Source of the DNA: Roseovarius marisflavi
Lineage (GTDB): Bacteria > Pseudomonadota > Alphaproteobacteria > Rhodobacterales > Rhodobacteraceae
Reading direction: 5' to 3'
NCBI RefSeq assembly: GCF_900142625.1
Contig: NZ_FRBN01000004.1
Location: 1-64,000, forward strand
Length of the DNA stretch: 64,000 bases
Shown here: positions 1 through 7,664 of the stretch, one piece after another
Layout of the letters: each line of letters begins with the position of its first letter
Numbering within the stretch: the first letter of the stretch is position 1
The notes under the pieces: generated by a model
Database searches by the model: none
Told to the model about the DNA's origin: nothing
What the model saw: the letters and a program-made list of their open reading frames with translations, nothing else
Position numbers and translations under genes: made by a program

Positions 1-277
1 ACTGGGCCGGTTCCAGGCGCATCACCCCGTTCTTGACCGCGGGCCATGTGAAGCTGTTATCTTCGAGCCGTTTGTAGGCCATCACCAACCCGCTACCGTC
101 CCAGTAGATCAGCTTCAGCCGATCCGCGCGCTTGGCCCGGAACACATAGACCGACCCATCAAACGGCTTCTGGCGCAGGTGGCTCTGCACCAAAGCGGCC
201 AGACCATCATGGCCCTTGCGGAAGTCCACCGGATCACTGGCCACAAAAATCCGCACCTTGTGGGATGGCGTGATCAC
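1..277 (-). CDS. tnpB: IS66 family insertion sequence protein TnpB (Orf2), 3' end outside window
   Basis: Accessory protein of IS66-type transposition. The leftward frame starts with GTG at 277, and its start overlaps the stop of the upstream Orf1 (GTGA), the usual translational coupling in IS66 elements. The visible protein carries the TnpB core: a VASDPVDFRKGHDGLAALV stretch, then DGSVYVFRAKRADRLKLIYW, then the SGLVMAYKRLE segment. About 92 residues are seen of an expected 115 or so. The function of TnpB within transposition is not well defined; the family assignment is clear from the motifs. Confidence 0.88.
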   Translation of the reverse strand, partial: MITPSHKVRIFVASDPVDFRKGHDGLAALVQSHLRQKPFDGSVYVFRAKRADRLKLIYWDGSGLVMAYKRLEDNSFTWPAVKNGVMRLEPAQ

Positions 278-660
278 GGTGTCAAAGCCCGCGCAATCTC
301 GGCGATCCGAGCCGCTGGCGTTGCCGCATCAAGACGAACGGTGATGTCGCCCTTGATCACATCCAGCGTATTGGAGAAAGGGTTGGGCAAAGGCTGGGCA
401 ACTGGCACAGAGGCCTCAACCTCAACAGGCACAAAATCTATGCCGTTCAAATTTGGCAGAACCAGTTTGCCCTGCCGCGCCATCCGCCGCCAATCAGACA
501 CCGTGCTGGGGATCAACTCATACCGTTTCGCAACCGCATTGACCGTCTCGCCTTCAATCAGAGTCTCCGCCACGATCCGAGCCTTCAACTCCGGCGGCCA
601 ACTCCGCTTGCCGTCCGCCCGGCGCGGCACCCTTGCCAGAAACTCGCTTGTAGCTACCAT
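274..660 (-). CDS. tnpA: IS66 family transposase accessory protein Orf1 (TnpA-like, helix-turn-helix)
   Basis: A 128-residue protein if translated from the ATG at 660, which follows a strong GGGGAG ribosome site by seven bases; a GTG at 675 is also possible. The N-terminal half has the IS3/IS66 HTH_Tnp_1 pattern (SWPPELKARIVAETLIEGETV, then VAKRYELIPSTVSDWRR), expected to bind the element ends. The C-terminal half ends in the typical IS66 Orf1 tail (LDAATPAARIAEIARAL). Its stop overlaps the tnpB start. The frame looks intact. Confidence 0.85.
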   Translation of the reverse strand: MVATSEFLARVPRRADGKRSWPPELKARIVAETLIEGETVNAVAKRYELIPSTVSDWRRMARQGKLVLPNLNGIDFVPVEVEASVPVAQPLPNPFSNTLDVIKGDITVRLDAATPAARIAEIARALTP

Positions 661-744
661 CGAGAAACTCCCCACAAATCAAAGAAGCCTCTGAATCGCA
701 GATCAGGCGTCATGCCGTAAGTGTGGGAGCGGCGCACCGCTTAC

Positions 745-908
745 CGTCCATTCGTATCTCAGCATGATTTCATGCACCGGTATCCGAGTTGCGGGCCTCT
801 TTGCTGTTCAATGCTTGGCGGCACAAAAGGGCGAGAGATGACTGCGCCCCTGGTTAGGCGGCGCGTCTGTTGTTCTACAGGAACCATACAACGTTTCATG
901 CTTCCGAG
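745..908. other. Short intergenic gap, no gene seen
   Basis: This 164-base stretch separates the IS66 end from the histidine kinase stop. No supported reading frame or RNA was found. Confidence 0.4.
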
Positions 909-2918
909 TTAACGCAGCGCGTCTTTCAAAGAGCTCGCAAGGTCATTTATCGAATACGGCTTACCAAGAATATCGAGAGAATGATCATCCACCTCCGAGA
1001 ACTCGAAGTAGCCCGATGTGAGGAGTATCCTGATATGGGGTCGGTGCTCCTTTATCCATGCCGCCAGGTCGTATCCCGTCAACGCTCCGGGCATCTTGAT
1101 GTCGGAAAACACAAGCGACGCGGGTGATCCGCTTTCGAGCGTTTCAATCGCCTCGGCCACGCCCTTTGCTTCGAGGACGCTATACCCAAGTGCCTGCAAA
1201 CGTTGGCGTGTCAGCTTCAGGACCGCTTCATCATCCTCAACCGCCAGAACGACTTCCCGCTGTCCGAAAGGCATCTGCGCCTTGGAAGCGGCTGGCACGG
1301 TTTCAATCGGTGGCGGGTCAGCACATGGTAAGTAAACACTCACCGTCGTCCCAATTCCCTCGCGACTCTCGATTGTGACAAAGCCGCCGGACTGCTTGGC
1401 AAAGCCAAACACCGAGCTCAGGCCAAGACCGCTTCCTTTTCCAATTTCCTTCGTCGTGAAGAACGGAGTCATCGCCTGCTCCAAAATACCCCGCGACATG
1501 CCGATCCCGGTATCTGACACAGAAAGCCTGACATATCGGCCCGTCTTCAACGACGGATCACTCTTCAAATCATCACAATCAAAAGTCTTATTCCCCGTCA
1601 CAATGCGAATCTCACCGCCTGAAGGCATGGCGTCGCGCGCATTAATGACGAGATTCAAGAGCGCGCTATCAAACTCACCAGGGTCGACGAAAGCCGTATA
1701 GGTATCGCTATCGAGCTCTGTTATCAGCACGATGTTCTCGTCGAGCGTTCTCGCCAGGAACGACCGCACAAATTCCACCTTCTCGTTGATCGAGATGTTC
1801 GCGGCGTTGTGCGCTCTTTTCTGCGCAAACGACAGAAGGCGCATATTGAGATTTGCGCCCGCCTCGACAGCGCTTTGCGCATCCTCGATCATTCCCGCCA
1901 AGCGCGGATCCGACAGCTTCGCCGCAATAAGCTCGAGGTTTCCACCGATAATCGTCAAAAGGTTATTGAAATCGTGCGCTACACCGCCCGCGAGTTGCCC
2001 GACGGCTTCCAGTCGCTGAGAGTGCGCGAGCGCCTCGCGAGCCCTCTGACGCTCTTGCATCTCTCGCTCCAACTCATGCGTTCGCTCAGCAACACGCGCT
2101 TCTAGTTCTTCATTGACACTTGCCAGCTGAAGCTCTGCGGCCTTTCTCTCGGTAATGTCATAATTTATACCGGTCATGGCCTGCGGCTTACCATCGCTGT
2201 CATGGCGAAGCGGTCGGCCATGGCCAACGAGCCATCGGACTTCGCCGTTTCGGTGAACCACGCGAAACTCGTCCCGATACGGCCGGTTGTCTCTGATGGC
2301 AGAAAGGGTCGTCTTCACGACGCGATCAACATCGTCTGGATGAACTCGGGCGATTGCCGTTTCGAAGTCTAACTTTTCGGAGCCCCTCGGCACATCGAAT
2401 AACCTGAACTGCTGATCGTTCCAGTAAAGATCCTTAGTCTTCAGATCGAGGTCCCATGCCCCAATGTCCGCCGCATCGTAGGCCAGGCCCAGGCGCGCTT
2501 TGGTCTCTAGAAGGGCGGCCCTAGACTTTCTTATCTCTGTAATGTCACGAGCCTCGGGTGCCAGGAAGATCACCTCCCCAGCATCATTTCGGATCGGTGA
2601 AAGAGAAAAATCGGCATGGATGGTTCTGCCTTCTCGATTGGCCAGCTGGGCCTCGAAGCGCGATACCTCGCCTGATACGCCCCGGCGGATGGCCTCTTTA
2701 AGAGCGGTTCGCGACACCTCGCAGCCAAGCCACCATGGGGTGTCCCAAAATGGCATGCCGATCACGTCCTCAAGGTCAGCATCAATGAAATCAAGGGCGC
2801 TCTTGTTTGCATCTAGCAAAATTCCGTCAGTCGAGATGAGGCCAATGAAACTTTGAACAACATCGTAGATCTCACGAGTTTTGCTGCTATCGAACTTAGG
2901 ATTCTTTGAAGACGCCAT
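909..2918 (-). CDS. Hybrid sensor histidine kinase with two PAS domains and a C-terminal receiver
   Basis: A 669-residue cytoplasmic-looking kinase without membrane segments. Domains in order: PAS 1 (about 16-130), PAS/PAC 2 (about 140-258, ending DITERK), a coiled-coil linker (about 258-300, ELEARVAERTHELEREMQ), HisKA with the phospho-accepting His315 in VAHDFNNLLT, HATPase_c (N box LVINARDAM, G boxes DTGIGMS and GSGLGLSSV), and a receiver (about 540-669) with acidic residues VEDDEA and phospho-acceptor Asp606 in SDIKMPG. The architecture predicts PAS-sensed autophosphorylation followed by transfer to its own receiver. No partner output gene is adjacent. The start ATG at 2918 gives the full first PAS. 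The signal sensed cannot be told from sequence. Confidence 0.9.
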   Translation of the reverse strand: MASSKNPKFDSSKTREIYDVVQSFIGLISTDGILLDANKSALDFIDADLEDVIGMPFWDTPWWLGCEVSRTALKEAIRRGVSGEVSRFEAQLANREGRTIHADFSLSPIRNDAGEVIFLAPEARDITEIRKSRAALLETKARLGLAYDAADIGAWDLDLKTKDLYWNDQQFRLFDVPRGSEKLDFETAIARVHPDDVDRVVKTTLSAIRDNRPYRDEFRVVHRNGEVRWLVGHGRPLRHDSDGKPQAMTGINYDITERKAAELQLASVNEELEARVAERTHELEREMQERQRAREALAHSQRLEAVGQLAGGVAHDFNNLLTIIGGNLELIAAKLSDPRLAGMIEDAQSAVEAGANLNMRLLSFAQKRAHNAANISINEKVEFVRSFLARTLDENIVLITELDSDTYTAFVDPGEFDSALLNLVINARDAMPSGGEIRIVTGNKTFDCDDLKSDPSLKTGRYVRLSVSDTGIGMSRGILEQAMTPFFTTKEIGKGSGLGLSSVFGFAKQSGGFVTIESREGIGTTVSVYLPCADPPPIETVPAASKAQMPFGQREVVLAVEDDEAVLKLTRQRLQALGYSVLEAKGVAEAIETLESGSPASLVFSDIKMPGALTGYDLAAWIKEHRPHIRILLTSGYFEFSEVDDHSLDILGKPYSINDLASSLKDALR

Positions 2919-3360
2919 TTCGCGACAAGCTCATTGCAATTGAAACTTCATAACTCTGCTGAATTTTTCCCTGACATGCAACGAATCGTTGTGAACGGTG
3001 CGCGGTCAGGTTTTCGCGAACAGGACGTCTCGACCCATCGTAAAATCGAACATTGTCAGCCTCAAGTCTTCGTCTCTGAGCCAAGGGATGCCGCAACTTG
3101 CTAGCCTGTCGGCTCCGGGCTCTAAGCCGACTTGCGGCGGTGCAGCACGCGATACTGGAGCGTTTTGGCACCTGAGCGGTCCCCCAGATGACCGCAGTCA
3201 GCCCCAAAGCGGTCATGGCGCGGAACTGTGGGACTGGTCAGAGCGGACCTTCGCGTTGCGGCAGGAGATATAGCTAAAAGTTGGTGATGGCCCCTGAGGG
3301 GCGGCATATCATGGCGTTGTTCACGCGCCGCAATTCTCATCTGAGAAAAGGATATGCCAC
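2919..3360. other. Gene-poor stretch with relic-like intergenic sequence
   Basis: No convincing gene. It contains the phrase AGCGGACCTTCGC near 3242, which recurs near 37712, and a short GCCCC-TGA-GGGGC hairpin near 3288. The last part probably belongs to the left end of the broken IS256 copy that starts at 3361. Confidence 0.4.
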
Positions 3361-3531
3361 ATGACGACAAATACCATTACCCAACTGCCCGATCCACAGG
3401 GATTTTCGCCTGACCCTCTGACAGAACTTTTACGATCCGGCGCGCAGCGTTTGATTGAGCAAGCCGTCGAGGCCGAACTCGCTGTTCTGCTGGAGGCCTA
3501 TGCATCCGACAAAACGGACGATGTCCGATAG
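3361..3531 (+). pseudogene. IS256-family transposase, N-terminal fragment (56 aa)
   Basis: An ATG at 3361, with GAAAAGGA upstream, opens a frame beginning MTTNTITQLPDP and continuing LTELLRSGAQRLIEQAVEAE, the conserved N-terminus of IS256/mutator-type transposases (normally about 400 residues). Similarity ends at about VLLEAYASDKTDD and a TAG follows at 3529. The DDE catalytic part is missing, so this is a dead fragment. The break lies next to another broken gene (3607-3939), marking a deletion scar. Confidence 0.75.
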
Positions 3532-3606
3532 CGACACATTTCAAATGTGTCCAACACCAATACTCGACGGCAATTGATATTGGGTATCGCCAGATCGTCG
3601 CGTTGA

Positions 3607-3939
3607 CCTTCGCCTGTTCAATCTCAACTTGCACGGGACCAATCAGAATTGTGCCGCGAGGTGATCAATCAGGGCTCGAATATCCTGTTCCATTTGCAAT
3701 ACTATGCGTTGACCGCCGCCACGACCCACACAGGGTTTGAAGGAATGGTGATCAAGGATAAGAACCGGTTGAAGCTCGGCACGTTCCACCACCAGATGCA
3801 TCATCGCTATTTCGAATGTAACTACGGATCGCTCGAGTTGCCGTGGGACAAGTGGTTTGGATCATTCCATGACGGCACCGTTGAATCGGACACCAAAATC
3901 CGCAAACGACGCAAGAAATTTACGAATGGAGCCAAATGA
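3607..3939 (+). pseudogene. Fatty acid hydroxylase / sterol desaturase family, C-terminal fragment
   Basis: The frame is open from 3607, but the only usable start is a TTG at 3649 that would give 96 residues. It contains FHHQMHHRYFECNYGSLELP followed by WDKWFGSFHDGT, the final histidine cluster and tail of the membrane diiron fatty-acid hydroxylase superfamily, normally about 250-330 residues. The first histidine clusters and the transmembrane helices are absent, so it cannot be active. It ends one base before the PanB-like gene, suggesting the intact ancestor was the first gene of that operon. The 5' part was probably lost with the IS256 event just upstream. Confidence 0.75.
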
Positions 3940-3940
3940 T

Positions 3941-4720
3941 ATGGGTGGCATGACGGTCAAGGACCTGCGGGAAGCCAAGGGTAATCGCACCATCGCCTAT
4001 GTTCAGGTCGCAAGCGAGGAGGAAGCGGTCGCCGCCTCTGCCGCGGGCATGGATATGATCGGAACGGCCTTTGTGCCCGACCGCGCACATTTTGCACGGG
4101 CGGTCCCCGACACACATTTCCAGTTTGGTCTGCCTTGGGGCAAACACGCGGATTCAACCGAAGCGCTGCGCGATGCGATGGCGGCTATGATGGCAGGCGC
4201 GCAATCGGTCTATTGTGGGTGTAGCCCCAAGATCGTTGAGGCGCTGGCCGTTGAGGGTGTGCCAGTCATCTGCCATGTCGGCTTGGTCCCGCCCAAGGCC
4301 ACATGGACGGGCGGATTTAAGGCCGTAGGCAAGACGGTCGAACAGGCCCGCATGATCTGGCAACAGGTGCAGAATTTTGAGTCCGCCGGTGCCTTTGCCG
4401 TTGAGATGGAAGTCATCCCCGCCGCCCTTGCGACCGAGATAACAAAGCGCTCGAAGATGCTGACGATTTCGCTCGGTTCTGGTGCCGGCTGCGATGCACA
4501 ATACTTGTTTTCCGCTGACCTGCTGGGAGAAAATCGCGGCCATATTCCGCGCCACGCCAAGACTTATCGCAATTTCGCCGCCGAACGCGACCGGATGCAA
4601 GACGAACGCATCGCGGCGTATGGCGAATATATCGCAGATGTGCGTGGCGGGGTTTTCCCGAACGATGTGCAATCGGTGGCCACGGACGATGCGGTGCTGG
4701 CGCAGCTTTGGAAAGATTAG
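3941..4720 (+). CDS. PanB-like TIM-barrel protein lacking most ketopantoate hydroxymethyltransferase active-site residues
   Basis: A 259-residue protein from ATG 3941 (ATG 3950 is also possible). It follows the PanB fold order: GVPVICHVGLVPP matches the family's GIPVMGHIGLTPQ, and AFAVEMEVIP, ISLGSGAGCDAQYLFSADLL and the final SYxxF-like region also match. However, the metal-binding VGDS motif reads IGTA (Thr42), the DMPF motif reads FGLPWG (Gly63) and the VKLEG lysine/glutamate read VYCG (Tyr91, Gly93). Only the later glutamate (Glu157) remains. It is therefore unlikely to make ketopantoate. It may act as a lyase or carboxylate-binding relative in the PEP mutase/isocitrate lyase superfamily. 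It is close behind the hydroxylase remnant and is followed by a gap and a convergent LysR gene. Confidence 0.7.
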   Translation: MGGMTVKDLREAKGNRTIAYVQVASEEEAVAASAAGMDMIGTAFVPDRAHFARAVPDTHFQFGLPWGKHADSTEALRDAMAAMMAGAQSVYCGCSPKIVEALAVEGVPVICHVGLVPPKATWTGGFKAVGKTVEQARMIWQQVQNFESAGAFAVEMEVIPAALATEITKRSKMLTISLGSGAGCDAQYLFSADLLGENRGHIPRHAKTYRNFAAERDRMQDERIAAYGEYIADVRGGVFPNDVQSVATDDAVLAQLWKD

Positions 4721-5028
4721 AGCGGATTGCAGCGACGGAAGCCATGCAGAGGATTGCTTTCAGGTGGGCGTCCGAATGCCATTGTATTGATTTCCCGTTT
4801 CCAGACATTCGCTGCGAGGCAGAAAATCGGTAAAGAGGGCTCGAAGTTACCCTTCGCCGCGGCAGGCTCGAAGGTCCGCATTGGGAGGTTTGAGCACCCG
4901 AACATCTGCGGCGCCGGAATGCATCCCCATCGCATCCACGCAATTTCTCTAGGACTTCGTGCTGTCTATGGAGATCCTCATCAGTGGATCCCGAGATGTT
5001 GAGCCATTCCTCGCCCGGGGAAGCCGAG
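4721..5028. other. Intergenic stretch between convergent genes, nothing recognised
   Basis: About 300 bases between the stop codons of the PanB-like and LysR genes. Open frames exist on both strands but none has a recognisable product or a good ribosome site. Confidence 0.4.
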
Positions 5029-5928
5029 CTAACCACCTGCCTCAAGATCCGAGGTGATGGATTTGATCATATCTGAGATACGTGCGACCCGCGCGGGCAG
5101 CGCGCGGCCACGTTGAAAAATCATCCAAAGGTCATGATGGTGACTTTTGGGAAGCCGCAAAACGCACAGCTTGTCTTTGCCGGGGTATGAAATAACGCCA
5201 CTGCGCGGCAGCAGCGTGTAGCCTATGCCATGCGCGACGGGCGCCGGTATCTGGCTGATCTGGTTCACGAATGTGCGGATCCGCAAATGTTGTGCCCCCT
5301 TGAATTGATCAGGGAAGTTCAGCGAGAATAGCTCTTCCGCGTAGGTAAACCCATCAGGGTGCGCAACAAAGCCAAGGCCTTCAAGTGCCTCGAAACTGAT
5401 CGGCGATGTCACCGCATCGGGCGGTAGCACCAAGCATAGTTCTTCTTTCCCCAAATACTGCGCATCAAGGCGCGGCTGCCGCGGTTTGTGGTCAACAATG
5501 CCAATATCAAACCGGCCCTCAAGCACACCGGACAGAACGCTGTCCTGCGGGGTGGCCTCAAGATGTATGGTCAGGTCAGGAGAGGCGCGCATTGCCGCAA
5601 AAAGATGCGAATAGAGCACCATCGCGAAGCTTCCGGAACAGCCAACCACCACACGTCCGACAGCAGGATCGTCGCGCAGGATCGTCTCTTGCAAGGCCTT
5701 TTCCTCGATGCGCCGCGCGCGCCCCAAGGCAAGCACAGCCTCGCCAGCCGGTGTCACGCTAAAGCGCTTGCCCTGACGCGAAATCAGGGCTTGGCCAACC
5801 TGATCCTCAAGTTTGCGCAAATGCTGTGACACGCCGGGCTGGGTCATCCCCAGACGGTTGGCGGCACGGGTGAAATGCCCGATGTCACACAGCACGGTGA
5901 AGGTTTCCAACCATTGAGCGTTCAGCAT
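5029..5928 (-). CDS. LysR family transcriptional regulator
   Basis: A 299-residue LysR regulator: the N-terminal winged HTH (about 1-60, TRAANRLGMTQPGVSQHLRK) and linker helix are followed by a periplasmic-binding-like effector domain (about 90-290). It is divergent from the VOC gene at 6031, the classic arrangement for a LysR protein controlling its neighbour. The 102-base gap holds a perfect palindrome at 5965-5980 that could be its operator. The effector is unknown. The start ATG at 5928 gives the expected N-terminus MLNAQWLETF. Confidence 0.9.
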   Translation of the reverse strand: MLNAQWLETFTVLCDIGHFTRAANRLGMTQPGVSQHLRKLEDQVGQALISRQGKRFSVTPAGEAVLALGRARRIEEKALQETILRDDPAVGRVVVGCSGSFAMVLYSHLFAAMRASPDLTIHLEATPQDSVLSGVLEGRFDIGIVDHKPRQPRLDAQYLGKEELCLVLPPDAVTSPISFEALEGLGFVAHPDGFTYAEELFSLNFPDQFKGAQHLRIRTFVNQISQIPAPVAHGIGYTLLPRSGVISYPGKDKLCVLRLPKSHHHDLWMIFQRGRALPARVARISDMIKSITSDLEAGG

Positions 5929-5964
5929 GAGTCATTACTATTTGTTATCAAACCAGATTGAAAT

Positions 5965-5980
5965 GATTATTTTAATAATC
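5965..5980. promoter_or_regulatory. Palindrome between LysR and VOC genes, likely LysR operator
   Basis: GATTATT-TT-AATAATC is a perfect 7-bp inverted repeat with a 2-bp centre, AT-rich in a GC-rich context and placed midway between the two divergent starts. It fits the LysR T-N11-A type of site. Seen directly; the role is inferred. Confidence 0.5.
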
Positions 5981-6030
5981 GTCGCTCGCCACCTATCTCT
6001 GTCCCAACCAGACAGGACAAGGATATCACC

Positions 6031-6528
6031 ATGCTTCCGACACCCCGCACATTTTCCCATATCGGCCTCTCGGTGCCCGACCTTGACGGCGCAGTGAAAT
6101 TCTACACCGAGGTTTTTGGGTTCTACACCATCATGCCCCCCACCGAGGTGATCGAGGACGATAGCGATATCGGCAAGATGTGCACCGATGTGTTCGGCCC
6201 CGGCTGGACACGCCTGCGCATCGCGCATCTGGCAACGGCCGATCGTATCGGCTTCGAGCTGTTCGAGTTCGACGGCAACCATGCCCCACAGGACAACCTG
6301 TCCTTTCGCCAGCACGGCACCTTCCACTTTGCAATTCAAGATCCCGACCTTGAAGGTCTGCTTGCTAAAATCGTCGCCGCAGGCGGAAAACAGCGGATGC
6401 CGGTCCGGGAATACTTTCCCGATGAAAAGCCCTATCGGATGGTCTATGTCGAAGATCCGTTCGGCATCGTCTTTGAACTTTACAGCCATAGTTATGAGCT
6501 AACCTATTCGGCTGGCGCCTATACTTGA
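6031..6528 (+). CDS. VOC family (glyoxalase/dioxygenase-type) protein
   Basis: A 165-residue single-domain VOC protein. It opens with FSHIGLSVPDLDGAVKFYTE, the hallmark first beta-alpha unit, and has the second half-module GTFHFAIQDPD and the final VEDPFGIVFELYSH. The three usual metal ligands are visible as His10 (FSHIG), the histidine of TFHFAI and the glutamate of FELYS. VOC proteins include glyoxalase I, extradiol dioxygenases and epimerases; the substrate cannot be chosen here. It is divergent from, and probably controlled by, the LysR gene. A GGACAAGGA ribosome site precedes the ATG. Confidence 0.88.
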   Translation: MLPTPRTFSHIGLSVPDLDGAVKFYTEVFGFYTIMPPTEVIEDDSDIGKMCTDVFGPGWTRLRIAHLATADRIGFELFEFDGNHAPQDNLSFRQHGTFHFAIQDPDLEGLLAKIVAAGGKQRMPVREYFPDEKPYRMVYVEDPFGIVFELYSHSYELTYSAGAYT

Positions 6529-6609
6529 TCCCGCACATCTGCGACGCCGCAAAGGTGTCACCCCTCCCCTAACCGACAGACCGCAGGTATGATCAGAAAA
6601 GGACGCCGC

Positions 6610-6749
6610 ATGACGCAATCCAGCACCGCAGGTTCGTTCTGGCCGAGCGCCCCAAGGGCGAACCCGACGACAAGACGCTGCGCCTTGATGTCGGGGACCT
6701 GCTGAGGGGCGAGGCTTTTGGCAAGCGCGTCATCCACCTGACAACCTGA
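6610..6749 (+). pseudogene. Remnant of an MDR-type NADP-dependent oxidoreductase
   Basis: An ATG at 6610 starts MTQSS. After a frameshift of one base the sequence reads HRRFVLAERPKGEPDDKTLR, the typical N-terminus of the 2-alkenal reductase/NADP-dependent oxidoreductase family (about 340 residues). It then jumps to a short tail (FGKRVIHLTT) that resembles the family's last strand and reaches a TGA at 6747. Nearly all of the gene is gone, so this is a decayed, internally deleted copy between the VOC and DJ-1 genes. Confidence 0.55.
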
Positions 6750-6775
6750 ACACCAAAATAAAAAGGAAGATACCA

Positions 6776-7450
6776 ATGAAAATTCTAATGGTTCTCACAT
6801 CTCATAATCAACTGGGCGACACTGGCAAGAAGACCGGTTTCTGGCTCGAAGAATTCGCGGCCCCCTATTATGTCTTCAAGGACGCAGGTGCCGAGATCAC
6901 GCTGGCTTCGCCCAAGGGCGGCCAGCCGCCGCTTGACCCAAACAGTGACGCGGATGACGCCCAGACCGAGGCCACCAAACGCTTCAAGGGCGATGAGGCG
7001 GCGCAAAAAGAGTTGGCGCAGACCGCCGTGCTGTCGGAAATTTCGGCGGACGAGTTTGACGCGATCTTTTACCCCGGCGGTCACGGCCCGCTCTGGGATC
7101 TGGCCGAGGACGGCGACAGTGCCAAGCTGATCGAGACCTTTGCCGCAAGCGACCGCCCCATCGGCGCGGTCTGTCACGCCCCGGCAGTGTTCAAGCATCC
7201 CAAGGGCGCAGATGGCAAGCCACTTGTGTCGGGTCGCAAAGTGACCGGCTTTACCAATACCGAGGAAGACGCCGTTGGCCTGACCGACATCGTGCCGTTT
7301 CTGGTCGAGGACATGCTGGGTGCCAATGGGGCCACCTATCAGAAAGGCCCCGATTGGGGGTCCTTCGTGGTGGTCGATGGCAAGCTTGTCACCGGCCAGA
7401 ACCCGGCCTCCTCCGAAGAGGCCGCGCGCAAGCTGCTCTCGTTGCTGTGA
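6776..7450 (+). CDS. DJ-1/PfpI family class I glutamine amidotransferase-like protein
   Basis: A 224-residue member of the Hsp31-like branch. The nucleophile elbow is AVCHAP with Cys123 followed by His124; Glu25 or Glu26 in GFWLEEFAAP is the expected acidic partner; and IFYPGGHGPLWDLAE is the characteristic segment of Hsp31/glyoxalase III-like proteins. Such proteins act as methylglyoxal hydratases or chaperone/deglycase proteins; which applies here cannot be decided. An AAAAAGGAAG ribosome site fixes the ATG at 6776. It is complete and stands alone in the + direction. Confidence 0.88.
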   Translation: MKILMVLTSHNQLGDTGKKTGFWLEEFAAPYYVFKDAGAEITLASPKGGQPPLDPNSDADDAQTEATKRFKGDEAAQKELAQTAVLSEISADEFDAIFYPGGHGPLWDLAEDGDSAKLIETFAASDRPIGAVCHAPAVFKHPKGADGKPLVSGRKVTGFTNTEEDAVGLTDIVPFLVEDMLGANGATYQKGPDWGSFVVVDGKLVTGQNPASSEEAARKLLSLL

Positions 7451-7664
7451 AAAATTCGATCGGGGCAGTAACGAAATAGCTGCACCGATCCCGCAGCAGA
7501 TAATTTCGTGTCATACAGGCAGGATCGATGGCTACATGATCGAAGTGCACGCAAAAAAGGACAATTGAATTGGAATACAGGCGCAACGCTGGTGCATCTT
7601 TTTTGCCGGTATCACAAGTGGCTTGCGCCGTTAAGAAAAGCAGCGCACTGGATGATTTTCGTAT

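Larger units (their letters stand above)
1..744 (-). mobile_element. IS66-family insertion sequence, one end (continues left of the window)
   Basis: Two leftward genes in the IS66 order (Orf1/TnpA then Orf2/TnpB) lie inside a likely terminal inverted repeat. Read on the minus strand the end begins GTAAGCGGTGCGCC at position 744, which resembles IS66-type ends starting GTAAGCG. The large TnpC transposase would lie left of base 1, so completeness cannot be judged. The outer limit at 744 is inferred from the repeat-like start only; no target duplication can be checked. Confidence 0.75.
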
